Of a DNA stretch of 13,669 nt, positions 1 through 7,708 are shown one piece after another. Both the position numbers and the translations under genes were made by a program. A model generated the notes under the pieces. It was given only the letters and a program-made list of their open reading frames with translations. It did not search any database and had not been told where the DNA came from. The stretch covers positions 1-13,669 of the forward strand of contig JBAZOP010000077.1 in the NCBI GenBank assembly GCA_041648665.1. Direction: 5' to 3'. The number at the start of each line of letters is the position of its first letter. Position 1 is the first letter of the stretch. Source of the stretch: a bacterium. Lineage in GTDB: Bacteria > UBA10199 > 2-02-FULL-44-16 > JAAZCA01.

Positions 1-756
1 CTCGCGCTGCGGTTCGCCGAGGCGGGGCAACGCGTTCTGTACTTCACGATCGAGATGCTCAACGAGGAGCAGGTTCTGCGCGCGCTGTTCAACCGAGCCA
101 AGGTTGGCATGTGGCGCATGAAGAAGGACAAGCTCTTCAAAGAGCACTGGGACAAGCTCACGGTGGCCGCAGCCGACCTGGCTAGGTTGCCGCTCCACTT
201 CGATGAGGCGGTCGGCCTGACCGACGCCGACATTGAGCGCCGCGTCATCGAGCACAAGCAAGAGCACGACGGTGATCTCTTCTGCGTCGTTGTCGATCAC
301 ACCCTGCTCGTGCACGGCGCGAATCAACGTCAACCGCGTCGCGAGCAGCTCAACGGCATCATCGAGACTTTGAAGAACATCGCCAAGGAGCAGAACGTGT
401 GTGTGCTCGCGTTGGCGCAGATGAGCCGGACGCTCGAGGCGCGCACCGTGAAGGACAAGCGCCCGCAGATGTCGGATCTGAAAGAGACCGGCGCGTTTGA
501 GGAGTTCGCCGATGCAACCCTGCTGCTCTATCGCGAGGATTACTACCACTACGGCGAAGCGGCCTACAAGCGCGACAACGTGCTCGAAGTGCTGATCCCC
601 AAGATCCGCAGCGGAGCGGCGGCAAAGGTTGAGCTGGAGTTCATCGGATCGCAATGCCGGATTGAACCGCCGCCCAACGACGAGCCAGAGGACGAAGAAA
701 CAGAGCCGGAAGGCCCCACTCCCGTCCGCGACTACAACGAACCGAGGGACGACTGA
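1..756 (+). CDS. dnaB: DnaB-like replicative helicase, 3' part (5' truncated by window)
   Basis: This is the C-terminal RecA-like motor domain of a hexameric replicative helicase, which unwinds DNA at the phage replication fork. The frame is open from base 1, so the true start, the N-terminal domain and the Walker A loop lie upstream. The 251 visible residues compare with about 440-480 for full DnaB. Visible motifs in order are VLYFTIEM (matching the family's fSLEM), the Walker B-type strand FCVVVDHTLL, the VLALAQMSR strand (family: vialSQLsR), and RPQMSDLKETGAFEEFAD followed by LLLYRED (family: DLResG.ieqdADvvlflyR). The C-terminal tail is acidic (about 20 residues rich in E, D and P), as is common in helicases. 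Its stop overlaps the next start by one base (TGATG). The family assignment is firm; naming it dnaB assumes the missing N-terminal half is typical. Confidence 0.9.
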   Translation, partial: LALRFAEAGQRVLYFTIEMLNEEQVLRALFNRAKVGMWRMKKDKLFKEHWDKLTVAAADLARLPLHFDEAVGLTDADIERRVIEHKQEHDGDLFCVVVDHTLLVHGANQRQPRREQLNGIIETLKNIAKEQNVCVLALAQMSRTLEARTVKDKRPQMSDLKETGAFEEFADATLLLYREDYYHYGEAAYKRDNVLEVLIPKIRSGAAAKVELEFIGSQCRIEPPPNDEPEDEETEPEGPTPVRDYNEPRDD

Positions 757-1025
757 TGCCCGGCTCTACTCGCCAGCAGCGCGCCCACCAGGGCCGACAG
801 ACCGGCACCGGCAGCAAGAGCAAGCGCGTTGGGCCGGCGGTCGAGGCGCGCACCCACGATCGTGATTGTGCCCGCTATGAAAAATGCCTCGAGGATGTGC
901 TCAAGGCGAACCCCCGCGCAACCCACGTCTGCAGCTTCCCCTGCGGCCGGTTTGTCGCGTTCGAGTCGCACGCGGTACCTGTCCAAGGATCGCCCGCGGC
1001 TCTGTGTGTGGAGGAAGCGTCGTGA
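756..1025 (+). CDS. Small Cys-containing hypothetical protein
   Basis: An 89-residue protein whose ATG overlaps the helicase stop by one base (TGATG), with GAGGGACG upstream as a plausible Shine-Dalgarno site. The first 30 residues are Arg/Gln/Gly/Ser-rich and look disordered. The centre carries Cys residues in DCARYEKC and CSFPCGRF, a spacing that could bind a metal or form a small zinc fold; this is inference only. I do not recognise the family. Its stop overlaps the GTG start of the nuclease gene that follows, so the three genes are probably co-translated. Position beside a helicase and a nuclease suggests an accessory of DNA metabolism, but no motif demonstrates it. Confidence 0.6.
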   Translation: MPGSTRQQRAHQGRQTGTGSKSKRVGPAVEARTHDRDCARYEKCLEDVLKANPRATHVCSFPCGRFVAFESHAVPVQGSPAALCVEEAS

Positions 1026-1507
1026 ATCATCCCACGCTCCCAGGCATCCCGAAGCGCGCTCGGTTCAAGCTCCGTGGCCCGCTCGAGGCCGACATCCAGG
1101 CGGCCACGCTCCGGTGCCTCGGCGTCGAGCTCGTGCGCCTGGTGGTCGACCGCAAGACCAACCGCAAGAAGCTCGTTCACACCGGCCTTTTCGTATCTCG
1201 CGACCGCAAGGCCTACTACTGGCGCGCGAACAGCGGCCGGAAGCTGTACGACTACACGACGGCCACTGGCCAGACGGGCAAGGGCATGTTCAGGGGCGCC
1301 CCGAAGGGGACCGCCGACATCCTCGGCGTGTGCTGCGGCGTGCCGATGGCGTTTGAGATCAAGCGCGACGACGACGAGCAGCAGACCGCGGAGCAGCGCG
1401 AGTGGCAGGCGATCCACGAGGCGGCCGGCGGGCTCTACTGGGTAATCCGATCCCCGAGTCAGGCAATGGCAGCGGACCAGGAAGTTCGCAGAGCGAGGGC
1501 AGCATGA
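1022..1507 (+). CDS. VRR-NUC domain nuclease
   Basis: A 161-residue protein with the VRR-NUC fold, a PD-(D/E)xK nuclease family common in phages and probably acting on branched or recombination DNA. The core is visible in its C-terminal half: GAPKGTADILG (catalytic Asp), then MAFEIKRDDD (the E-x-K catalytic pair), then a Gln-rich helix QQTAEQREWQ and a final GGLYWVIRSP strand. Length is normal for a stand-alone phage VRR-NUC protein. The frame is open further upstream, but I chose GTG at 1022: it overlaps the preceding stop (GTGA), has GAGGAAG a few bases before it, and upstream residues are low-complexity and duplicate the previous gene's territory. The stop overlaps the next ATG. As the nearest recognisable nuclease it could matter to the nuclease-free Tas protein downstream, but nothing in the sequence links them. 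Confidence 0.85.
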   Translation: MNHPTLPGIPKRARFKLRGPLEADIQAATLRCLGVELVRLVVDRKTNRKKLVHTGLFVSRDRKAYYWRANSGRKLYDYTTATGQTGKGMFRGAPKGTADILGVCCGVPMAFEIKRDDDEQQTAEQREWQAIHEAAGGLYWVIRSPSQAMAADQEVRRARAA

Positions 1508-1617
1508 ACCCGGGCAACCTCATTCCGCTTCTCTTCCTGGTGTTGCTGTTTGGCGCGCTGACGTTTCGACTCGGACAACTGAACCCGACGTGGCCGAAGC
1601 TATGGAGGAAGCCATGA
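1504..1617 (+). CDS. Tiny single-pass membrane protein
   Basis: A 37-residue protein with one hydrophobic stretch (IPLLFLVLLFGALTF, about residues 7-21) followed by a short basic tail ending WRKP, so probably one membrane helix. The ATG overlaps the stop of the VRR-NUC gene (ATGA) and the stop overlaps the next ATG the same way; these overlaps are the main reason to believe so short a gene. No family is recognisable. Small membrane proteins in phage early regions include superinfection-exclusion and toxin-like proteins, but this one carries no identifying motif. Confidence 0.5.
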   Translation: MNPGNLIPLLFLVLLFGALTFRLGQLNPTWPKLWRKP

Positions 1618-1805
1618 CCCGCACCCAGCGCGATCGGTGGCAGGAGAGTCTGCGCGCGATCGAACGCGAGCGCGAGGTGATGGCGCACGAGCTGGAGCTT
1701 GCGTGGCTGCAGCACCAGCGGGACATGCGCGAGACGGGAAGCCGTCTGCTCACCGGACCGATCCACAACCCGGCGGCCGGAATCACCGGCAGGAGGAATC
1801 CGTGA
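1614..1805 (+). CDS. Small charged helical hypothetical protein
   Basis: A 63-residue protein, strongly helical and charged (MTRTQRDRWQESLRAIER onward, then HELELAWLQHQRD), with a Gly/Pro-containing C-terminus. Its start is set by a GGAGG Shine-Dalgarno site at 1604-1608, five bases before ATG 1614; in-frame GTG 1590 and ATG 1602 are poorer choices. The ATG overlaps the previous stop and the stop overlaps the next GTG (GTGA). No family is recognised. The heptad-like pattern of Leu and Ile in residues 10-40 would fit a short coiled coil. Confidence 0.55.
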   Translation: MTRTQRDRWQESLRAIEREREVMAHELELAWLQHQRDMRETGSRLLTGPIHNPAAGITGRRNP

Positions 1806-2143
1806 CCCCCAACGACTACACATCAGTCTTTGTCCCCGTCGGTATCGATCTGGATCGGGTGAAGACCATCGAGTTTGACGCGCCCGACCCCGCCGTCATG
1901 GAGGAGCGCATCGACTTCATGCCCTGGACGAAGCCGGACTTCTGCAAGTGGCTCGTGGGGCAACTGCGCGCGCACTTCTACGAGTACGGGCGCTATCCCG
2001 CGACGCTGCGGGTTCTGCGCTGTTGTGTGGAGCGGGTGACACGGGTGATTGCCGAGGTCCAGATCAAGATCGATCCGCCTTGCGAGCAGGGTGACAAGCT
2101 GATCGCCGCGTGGGCGGCTCTGAAAGTCGAGGCGCTGCCATGA
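1802..2143 (+). CDS. Hypothetical phage protein
   Basis: A 113-residue protein of unknown function. The GTG start at 1802 overlaps the previous stop (GTGA) and has a strong AGGAGG site at 1791-1796. The N-terminal 35 residues look like beta strands (SVFVPVGIDL, KTIEFDAP). The remainder looks helical, with aromatic and Cys residues (FCKWLVGQLRAHFYEYGRY; LRCCVERVTRVIAEVQI). There is no signal peptide and no catalytic motif I recognise. It ends in an ATGA overlap with the next gene, so it belongs to the same translationally coupled chain. Confidence 0.65.
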   Translation: MTPNDYTSVFVPVGIDLDRVKTIEFDAPDPAVMEERIDFMPWTKPDFCKWLVGQLRAHFYEYGRYPATLRVLRCCVERVTRVIAEVQIKIDPPCEQGDKLIAAWAALKVEALP

Positions 2144-2754
2144 GAATCCGTATCCCAACCGTAGAAGAACTCAACGGTCCGCGAACCGAGCCAAAGCCCG
2201 GCTGGCCCACATACCGGCTCTCCCCTGGGCTTGAGAATTGCGAGGTCACCGACGACGACGGCAAGCCGCTCACCATGGTCAAGTCGATCGACATCCGTAT
2301 GCGCTGCGGCGAGCCCATCGTTGCCACGATCGAGCGGTTCGACGTGAGCGGGGACATCACCGCGATTCAGGCCGAGCGCGGCCCTGACCCTTACGCGGAG
2401 GGCAATCGGCACGCGCTCATCCAGATGGCGGGCCACCTGATCGCCGAGTTGGGCGCGACCGAGAGCACCCCATCGCTCGCTTCGCTGATGCTGCGGGCCC
2501 AGAAGGAACGGCTGGAGACCGTGTCGGCGCTGCGTCGGCTCTGCGCCCGGCACGGCGACAACGACTGGCCCGATGACCTGTACCTTCCCGACGTCATCGA
2601 GAAGCACATTCCGTGGGGCGCCACGGTCGAGGCGCTTGCTCTGGAGGCCCTTCGCACGATCGCGCGCGCGGTCGACATCGAATGCGCCGAGGGCGAGATC
2701 GTGAGCACGAAGGCGATCGTGGATCGGATCGAGGCGATCAAGGTGAAGCCGTGA
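2140..2754 (+). CDS. Hypothetical phage protein
   Basis: A 204-residue protein of unknown function. ATG 2140 overlaps the previous stop; an in-frame GTG at 2110 lies inside the previous gene and is less likely. Residues 1-80 look beta-rich (SIDIRMRCGEPIVATIERF, then DVSGDITAIQ). Residues 90-204 look alpha-helical, with helices such as ALIQMAGHLIAELG, LASLMLRAQKERLETVSALR and ALALEALRTIARAVDIE. The two-part composition suggests a small beta domain joined to a helical bundle. No enzyme motif was recognised. The stop overlaps the GTG of the next gene. Confidence 0.65.
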   Translation: MRIRIPTVEELNGPRTEPKPGWPTYRLSPGLENCEVTDDDGKPLTMVKSIDIRMRCGEPIVATIERFDVSGDITAIQAERGPDPYAEGNRHALIQMAGHLIAELGATESTPSLASLMLRAQKERLETVSALRRLCARHGDNDWPDDLYLPDVIEKHIPWGATVEALALEALRTIARAVDIECAEGEIVSTKAIVDRIEAIKVKP

Positions 2755-2984
2755 CCCAGAGCAACGACATCGCTCTCCCGCCGATGAGCCGTGAAGCGAA
2801 GCGGATGCTCGTCGTGGCGTACGACCTAGCAGACGGCAGCACCGAGAAGCCGTTCACCACCGAGGCGCTCGATGCGCGCTGCGATGCTCTCGGCGTCTAC
2901 ACGATGACCGACGAGCAGTTTGGGGCCTACGCGCTTGGAGTGAAGGAACGCGTTGCTGCCCTGCGGAAAGCGAGCCTGTCATGA
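2751..2984 (+). CDS. Small hypothetical protein
   Basis: A 77-residue, apparently helical protein. GTG 2751 overlaps the preceding stop (GTGA) with AAGGTG upstream. The sequence has an amphipathic first helix (SREAKRMLVVAYDLAD) and a C-terminal helix (GAYALGVKERVAALRKA). Such compact helical proteins are common phage early products, but no family is recognisable here. The stop overlaps the next ATG. Confidence 0.55.
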   Translation: MTQSNDIALPPMSREAKRMLVVAYDLADGSTEKPFTTEALDARCDALGVYTMTDEQFGAYALGVKERVAALRKASLS

Positions 2985-3166
2985 CTGCCCCGATCGAGAC
3001 CTTCGAGCCCTGCACCGCCCCGGACGTACCGCCCGACGCGAGGTTGGAGCGGATCGAGCGACGGCAACGGGTGCTCGCGGTGGCGCTGTTGGCCGTGATG
3101 GGCGCCGGGTGGAGGCCAGACGTCCAGGACCCGATCCGCAACGAGTGGGGAGACGAGTTGCGATGA
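2981..3166 (+). CDS. Small hypothetical protein, possible membrane helix
   Basis: A 61-residue protein with a Pro-rich, acidic N-terminus, a basic stretch (RLERIERRQR), a hydrophobic run (VLAVALLAVMGAGW, about residues 31-44) and a polar tail. A basic segment preceding a hydrophobic run suits one membrane-inserted helix with the N-terminus in the cytoplasm, though the run is short. It is placed by ATGA overlaps at both ends. No family recognised. Confidence 0.5.
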   Translation: MTAPIETFEPCTAPDVPPDARLERIERRQRVLAVALLAVMGAGWRPDVQDPIRNEWGDELR

Positions 3167-3654
3167 ACCCCACGTGGTCGCAAGGCGAGGAGTTCATCGA
3201 CGGCGTGCCGATCGGCCCGATCGAGTCGGTGTCGTTCGAGGCGGATCGATTCAACGACATCGCAGAGACGCAGACGATCGAGGGGACGCTTCGCATCCCG
3301 ATGTCGTTCCACACAGTGATCACGTTCCCTGTCAGCAAACGCGCGGGTCGGCGTCTGTCCCGCATGTTCGACACCGCCGCCCCACTGCGCCAACTGCGGC
3401 ACGTTCGACGCGGCTGCGGGCCGGGAGGGCACCGGAACTCGCGGCTGTCACGACGGCTCGAGCGGGTGTTGTTCCCGATCGCGTTGGCCCACATGATCGC
3501 GCAGCAGCACGCGGAGCGAGAGGCGCTTCGGCGGTGGTGTCTGGCTGCGCAGGCCCGCGCCATGGAGGCGGCCGTGCAACGCGACATCGACGCACGCGCC
3601 GCGGGAGGCCCGGCGCCGACGGTTCAGATCGAGACCGAAGGGAGCGGAGGGTGA
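3163..3654 (+). CDS. Hypothetical protein with beta N-terminus and basic helical C-terminus
   Basis: A 163-residue protein. ATG 3163 overlaps the previous stop, with GGGGAGA upstream; the frame is open earlier but only through genes in other frames. Residues 1-60 look like a small beta domain (FIDGVPIGPIESVSFEAD; TIEGTLRIPMSF). Residues 58-100 are very Arg-rich with two Cys/His candidates (RRGCGPGGHRNSR), and the rest is a helix rich in Ala, Arg and Glu. The basic part could contact nucleic acid, which is inference from charge only. No family recognised. The stop overlaps the next gene by one base (TGATG). Confidence 0.6.
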   Translation: MNPTWSQGEEFIDGVPIGPIESVSFEADRFNDIAETQTIEGTLRIPMSFHTVITFPVSKRAGRRLSRMFDTAAPLRQLRHVRRGCGPGGHRNSRLSRRLERVLFPIALAHMIAQQHAEREALRRWCLAAQARAMEAAVQRDIDARAAGGPAPTVQIETEGSGG

Positions 3655-4169
3655 TGGACAAAGACTTCGTGATTCTGCGCCACGTCCGGCGCGGAGGGTT
3701 GGAAGGCAAGCCCGGCGACGAGTTCACCCCGTGGCCGATCGCCGTCTGGCACCTGGGGTTCTCCATCGGACACATGGCTCTGCCCGACAGGAAGGCCGTT
3801 TCCACCAGCTACTGCCTAGACGTGGAACTGGTGCGCTGCGAGACGCGCGAGCAAGCGGAGGAGATGATTCCACCCCTCGACGCGAGCACGCCCGTCTGTC
3901 GGCACACGGTCGCGCGCCTCTCGGAACTGCGTTTCGATGTGGCGATCCACGATCACTATGACGCAACGACGCACGTCCAATGCGAGGGAGCGCCGTGGGA
4001 GCAGGCCCTCACGATGTACCTGGCCTGCCAGGGGCTGGTAGCGCTCAACAACGGCATGTTCTTCGCCGCGGAGTTCGGTGTCACAAGCGACGAACACCGG
4101 GCCGACTACTGGAAGAAGCGCGTCGACGAGATCAACATCGCCGCGGGGCGGCTGAACAGGAAACGGTGA
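3654..4169 (+). CDS. Hypothetical phage protein
   Basis: A 171-residue protein beginning MDKDFVILRHVRRG. ATG 3654 overlaps the previous stop and GGAGG lies just upstream; the frame extends further upstream but through an Arg-rich shadow of the previous gene. The chain looks like a mixed alpha/beta domain, with Cys and His scattered (SYCLDVELVRCETREQ; CRHTVARLSELRFDVAIHD) and a C-terminal helical part (YWKKRVDEINIAAGRLNRK). The HDHYD segment is metal-binding-like in composition but does not match a motif I can name. Unknown function. Confidence 0.6.
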   Translation: MDKDFVILRHVRRGGLEGKPGDEFTPWPIAVWHLGFSIGHMALPDRKAVSTSYCLDVELVRCETREQAEEMIPPLDASTPVCRHTVARLSELRFDVAIHDHYDATTHVQCEGAPWEQALTMYLACQGLVALNNGMFFAAEFGVTSDEHRADYWKKRVDEINIAAGRLNRKR

Positions 4170-4173
4170 CGCC

Positions 4174-4446
4174 ATGAAGCTCCCTCCCGACGTTGCGGAG
4201 GCCATTGCCCGAATGCCCGAAGTGTTCGCAACCAACACCGGGGACACCGGGGGCTGGGCGAACGACACGGCTGACGACGGCTACCCCGACGGAATGCGCT
4301 GGACCATCAGCGACGATCCGAAGCGCGACGGTTGGAACACCGACTGCGGCTACAACGGATACGGCCTGACCAAGCAGCGGGCCGAGGACATCGCCACGAT
4401 CCTGAACTGGGCGCGGTCGATAGCGGCTGAGGGGAGCGGTGGATGA
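4174..4446 (+). CDS. Small acidic hypothetical protein
   Basis: A 90-residue acidic protein, four bases after the previous stop and with AGGAAACGG upstream. The centre is rich in Asp, Gly, Asn and Trp (GGWANDTADDGY; TISDDPKRDGWN), followed by a helix (RAEDIATILNWARSIAAEG). The pattern of a small domain ending in a helix resembles many phage proteins of unknown function; no family recognised. The stop TGA overlaps the start of the next gene (ATGATG). Confidence 0.6.
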   Translation: MKLPPDVAEAIARMPEVFATNTGDTGGWANDTADDGYPDGMRWTISDDPKRDGWNTDCGYNGYGLTKQRAEDIATILNWARSIAAEGSGG

Positions 4447-5057
4447 TGGCCGACATCCCCAAGATCAACATCCACGTCATGGAGCGCCCCGCCGAGACGC
4501 TCGAATCCGTCCTCGACTCCTACACCGGCGCCTCGGTGCGCCTGAACCCCGACGGCACCATCCACGACACCGACCGGCGCCGCATCGACGAACAAATCAA
4601 GCAGTGGGGCGTGCGGCTCGGCGAGTGCCCGGATCTTCGCAATCGCAATGCCATCCTACCGATCGTCCCCCTGGAGGAAGCCATGCCGGAGTCGAGTGAC
4701 CTGTCCGAACTCATCGAGCACGTGAAGCGCCGCACGCCGGTCTTCTTCGACGGCAAGCCATACGAGATAGTGCGGCTCGAGGAACGCGAGGATCGATGCG
4801 TGCTCACGTGCGTCCGCTACGACGGAAGAGAAACCGTGGTGTGCAGGTCGAACACGCACCGGATGGCGATCCGCCTGGTGGCTCGGGAGTACGCGAGCCG
4901 GCTCGACATCACGCTCAAGCCGGGCTGGACGTTCGGGCTGCAGCGTGTCGCCAACGAAACCTCGATTTTCTTCCGGGGAGCGGACGTGGTTCGCACGCAG
5001 GATGTTCAATTCAACGTGCCGGACGGCTACGTGGCCGGCGAAGTGCTGGGAGGCTGA
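4443..5057 (+). CDS. Hypothetical phage protein with possible internal start
   Basis: A 204-residue protein of unknown function, starting at ATG 4443 (ATG 4446 is an adjacent alternative) and overlapping the previous stop. The N-terminal 80 residues include a strand (KINIHVMERP) and a polar helix (DRRRIDEQIKQWGVRLG). The C-terminal 125 residues are beta-rich (FDGKPYEIVRLEEREDRCVL; ETVVCRSNTHRM). At the junction, ATG 4683 is preceded by GGAGG at 4673-4677 with ideal spacing, in the same frame. This could yield a second, 124-residue product beginning MPESSDLSEL, or mark an old fusion of two genes. No catalytic motif was identified. Confidence 0.6.
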   Translation: MMADIPKINIHVMERPAETLESVLDSYTGASVRLNPDGTIHDTDRRRIDEQIKQWGVRLGECPDLRNRNAILPIVPLEEAMPESSDLSELIEHVKRRTPVFFDGKPYEIVRLEEREDRCVLTCVRYDGRETVVCRSNTHRMAIRLVAREYASRLDITLKPGWTFGLQRVANETSIFFRGADVVRTQDVQFNVPDGYVAGEVLGG

Positions 5058-5058
5058 G

Positions 5059-6483
5059 ATGGGAAGCAACGGCGTATTCGCAGACATGGCGGAGACCGAG
5101 GGCGAGTGCAGGAAACTGCGCGAGGAACTCTCCGCAACCAAGAGCGAACTGCAGCGCATCAGGGATGGGCAGAAAAGTGAGCGTGCTCAGAGGCCGTTCT
5201 GCTGGGTGGGAGGCGAGGCACTCAGGAAGCTCGGAGACGAGGGCGCGTGCTTCAAGCTGTACCCCGCCAAGCCACTGGGCTTCCGGGCCGATGAGATCGG
5301 CTGGGTGCCGCTGTTCACCGGGCCGCCCGACACGATGGCGATGATCGCCAAACTCGCAACCGAGCACGAGGCCATGAGCAAGACCCTCACTGAGGCGCAG
5401 GACGCCGGCACCAAGCTCGCGGAGGAGAAGCGCAAGCTGGAGGCCGAGCTCGCCCAGGAGTCCGCCAAGGTCGGGGAGCTGCAGACGGGGCTCGACGCCA
5501 TCCAGGCGCAGCACGACAAGATCATGGCCGACATGCGCGCCGTGCGGGATCGCGCCACGCCGGCCGACATGCCGGAAGCCGAGCGAGCGAAGCTCACGCT
5601 GTGGGACGCGGTCGTGCGGTTGGATGAGCGGCGCAAGGGGCTGCAAGACGAGAATGAGCTGCTCAAGCAGGACCGCCAGATTCTCGCCGATGGCGTCACC
5701 GCCCTCGGCGGTTCGATTGGCTTGGGGCCGGGAGGACACGTCCGCTGCACGACGCGACCGTTCTCGACTACGACCGTCCGGCCTCAACGGCAGCCGACGC
5801 TGGCCGAGGCAACCGCGTGGCTCGACGAGCATTACAACCACGAATGGGGCGGCCGTGGAGACGACATGGTCTACCGCGCCGAAACCAAGTCCTCCTACGT
5901 CGTCCGCCCTACGCGCGAGGACGCGGTTGTGGCTCTCGCAATGCTGCTGGGGTGGCCCCGTCCTGCCCCTTCCGTGCCCCGCCCTGACGCCAAGGCGCCA
6001 CCGGACGGCTCCCAGGCTGCGGCGGGGGAGGCGACGCGCCAGGGGGCAACGTCGCAGTTCAAGACCCTCATCATCGGCGCCTCGCAGCAGCCGGACATCG
6101 TCCACGCGACCGGCCGAGTCGGGGGCAAGTTTGGCCGGCGAACGATCACGATCGGGCACGCCGACCCGGCCTGGAGCGGACTCTACCGCAAGGTCGAGAA
6201 GCCGGAGCCGGACGGGTGCCCGATGCCGGCTTCAGGGTCGAAGGATTGGCGATGGAGCATCGATCGCACAGGCACCTTCTCGGATGGCGAGCTCAAGGTC
6301 ATGTACTGCCAAGTCGAGGCACCCGAGGACATCGGCTCGACGCTCTGGCGCTGGCTCTTCATGAACGGGAACACACTTCTTTCGTCTGGACATCGCAGGA
6401 CTCGAACCGGAGCGATGCGCGCAGCCGAGAGATCGGCGCGCGTTGAATGGCGCATTCGCAACCAACAGAAAGGAACACCATGA
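5059..6483 (+). CDS. Coiled-coil protein of unknown function
   Basis: A 474-residue protein and the longest gene before the repeat system. ATG 5059 is chosen because GGGAGG lies at 5048-5053 and the frame upstream belongs to the preceding gene. Residues about 12-40 form a first coiled coil (RKLREELSATKSELQRIRD). Residues about 50-95 look globular (a WVG...LYPAKPLGF...GWVPLFTGP segment). Residues about 95-215 form a long coiled coil (KLAEEKRKLEAELAQES; ENELLKQDRQIL). After a Pro/Ala-rich linker (about residues 305-335) a C-terminal domain with several Trp follows (DWRWSIDRTGTFSDGELK). The architecture suggests an elongated scaffold or multimer, but I cannot assign a function. The stop overlaps the next ATG. 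Confidence 0.65.
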   Translation: MGSNGVFADMAETEGECRKLREELSATKSELQRIRDGQKSERAQRPFCWVGGEALRKLGDEGACFKLYPAKPLGFRADEIGWVPLFTGPPDTMAMIAKLATEHEAMSKTLTEAQDAGTKLAEEKRKLEAELAQESAKVGELQTGLDAIQAQHDKIMADMRAVRDRATPADMPEAERAKLTLWDAVVRLDERRKGLQDENELLKQDRQILADGVTALGGSIGLGPGGHVRCTTRPFSTTTVRPQRQPTLAEATAWLDEHYNHEWGGRGDDMVYRAETKSSYVVRPTREDAVVALAMLLGWPRPAPSVPRPDAKAPPDGSQAAAGEATRQGATSQFKTLIIGASQQPDIVHATGRVGGKFGRRTITIGHADPAWSGLYRKVEKPEPDGCPMPASGSKDWRWSIDRTGTFSDGELKVMYCQVEAPEDIGSTLWRWLFMNGNTLLSSGHRRTRTGAMRAAERSARVEWRIRNQQKGTP

Positions 6484-6710
6484 ACGATCCAATCCAGTTT
6501 CTCGCAGGAGCCGTCGCAGTGACGCTCGCGGTCGCGGTCTCGATCCACCCGGCCGGCGGACCCGGCACCATCACGACGGGCGACATCGCCGGCTGGGGTC
6601 TTCGCAAGATGGGGGCGATCGAGATCGACATCCCCGGCATTCTCAACTCGGGCGTGCGTGGGCTCGCCAACACGGCGTTTGCTCTGCTGGCCAAGCGGTT
6701 CGAGGAATGA
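6480..6710 (+). CDS. Small membrane protein
   Basis: A 76-residue protein with a hydrophobic N-terminal segment (FLAGAVAVTLAVAVSI, about residues 7-22), probably a membrane helix or an uncleaved signal anchor, followed by a Gly-rich middle and a C-terminal amphipathic helix (GLANTAFALLAKRFEE). A good AAGGAA site precedes ATG 6480, which overlaps the previous stop (ATGA). One clear hydrophobic segment is not enough to call it a holin. Unknown function. Confidence 0.6.
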   Translation: MNDPIQFLAGAVAVTLAVAVSIHPAGGPGTITTGDIAGWGLRKMGAIEIDIPGILNSGVRGLANTAFALLAKRFEE

Positions 6711-7042
6711 GCACGATCGATCTGAGCGACGAGGCGAGGACGGGCATCGTCGACCTGCTCAACGAACTGCTCTTGCTCGACCCCGTCGCGATTGCGGCGT
6801 TGGTCGAACACCGGGTCAGTTGCAACAAGGCGCTGGCAGATCACCCCACCGTGCAGGTCCGCGCCTTGGGGTGCGAGACTTACACGATCAGCCTGCTCGG
6901 AATCATCAACGGGATCGCTGGAACGCAGCCGGAGGGCGCAAGACACCCGGGCTGGGGATTCATCGCGGGTGAGTTCGGGGAGGTGAGCGGGAAGCTCATT
7001 CGGTTCGTGAGGATCGACGGAAAGGCTGGGGACCATGGCTGA
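6707..7042 (+). CDS. Hypothetical protein
   Basis: A 111-residue protein of unknown function. ATG 6707 overlaps the previous stop with GAGGA upstream. The N-terminal half is helical and Leu-rich (TGIVDLLNELLLLDPVAIAA), the C-terminal half has more Gly and likely strands (GWGFIAGEFGEVSGKLIRFV). Two Cys residues (SCNKALAD; LGCETYT) show no metal-site spacing. It overlaps the next gene by eight bases. Confidence 0.55.
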   Translation: MSTIDLSDEARTGIVDLLNELLLLDPVAIAALVEHRVSCNKALADHPTVQVRALGCETYTISLLGIINGIAGTQPEGARHPGWGFIAGEFGEVSGKLIRFVRIDGKAGDHG

Positions 7043-7259
7043 GATGACGCCGGGCGAGCGAGCAGAGGACGACGAGCGGGCAGCCAACGCGGCAGAGCGC
7101 AAGGCGATGACCAAGGAATGTCTCGGCTACGAGATGCGTCGCTACAAGGCCAAGGCGGAAGCCGCGGAGCACTACATGAAAACGGCTGAGCACATCGAGA
7201 GGCTCTTCCGTGCCCTCGCCAAGTTCGCGGTGAAGCTGGCCGGAGGTGAGCCGGTATGA
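7035..7259 (+). CDS. Small charged helical protein
   Basis: A 74-residue protein, almost wholly helical and highly charged (ERAEDDERAANAAERKAMTK; YKAKAEAAEHYMKTAEHIER). It ends with a more hydrophobic amphipathic helix (LFRALAKFAVKLAG). The start ATG 7035 follows GGGGA and overlaps the preceding gene by eight bases. No family is recognisable. The charge pattern is typical of small phage proteins that bind host or phage protein partners, which is inference only. Confidence 0.5.
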   Translation: MAEMTPGERAEDDERAANAAERKAMTKECLGYEMRRYKAKAEAAEHYMKTAEHIERLFRALAKFAVKLAGGEPV

Positions 7260-7708
7260 GCGGCTCATTCAAGGGCAATCCGTCCGAGCCGTGGCGCGAC
7301 GCGAAGCAGTATTCGATCGAGGCCAATGGATGGGCCGGACACTTCGCCGGCATGGCATCGCGCGGCAAGACGCTCGGCGAGTTCGTGGACATGCTCGACC
7401 ATCGCCATCCCGATCTGACGTGGGAGGTACGCTCGCGGGCCAGCATCCGAGGAACGCATCTTGTTGTGATCGAGGGTCTCCGGTGGGGGCAAGCGGTCGT
7501 GCCTGGTGACGATCTGGTGCTGGCCGAGATCGATCGGCTCGACGCGGAGAAGCGGTGCAAGAAGGCGAGCAAGGGTCTCGACGACAAAACCAAGACCGAG
7601 GCCCTCGCGCTCGCGAGCGAATACCTCGCATCGCCGGACGCAAAAGATTTCGAGCCCGAGCGCTGGCTCATCTTCAAGCGCCAAGACCAAGGATGGGAAG
7701 TGCCATGA
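7256..7708 (+). CDS. Hypothetical phage protein
   Basis: A 150-residue protein starting at ATG 7256, which overlaps the previous stop and has a strong GGAGGTGA site upstream. It reads as a mixed alpha/beta domain: a helix with KTLGEFVDMLDHRHPDL, strands with WEVRSRASIRGTHLVVIEGL, a Lys-rich helix around DAEKRCKKASKGLDDKTK, and a strand pair near the end (RWLIFKRQDQGWEV). I recognise no catalytic motif and no family. It ends in an ATGA overlap with the next gene. Confidence 0.6.
   Translation: MSGSFKGNPSEPWRDAKQYSIEANGWAGHFAGMASRGKTLGEFVDMLDHRHPDLTWEVRSRASIRGTHLVVIEGLRWGQAVVPGDDLVLAEIDRLDAEKRCKKASKGLDDKTKTEALALASEYLASPDAKDFEPERWLIFKRQDQGWEVP

Noticed and set aside
884..1021. 46-residue N-terminal extension of the VRR-NUC protein
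   Set aside because: It lies wholly within the preceding gene in another frame and is low-complexity; GTG 1022 has a ribosome-binding site and a stop/start overlap.
6480..6710. Holin
   Set aside because: Only one clear hydrophobic segment, no lysin gene beside it, and an early-region position.
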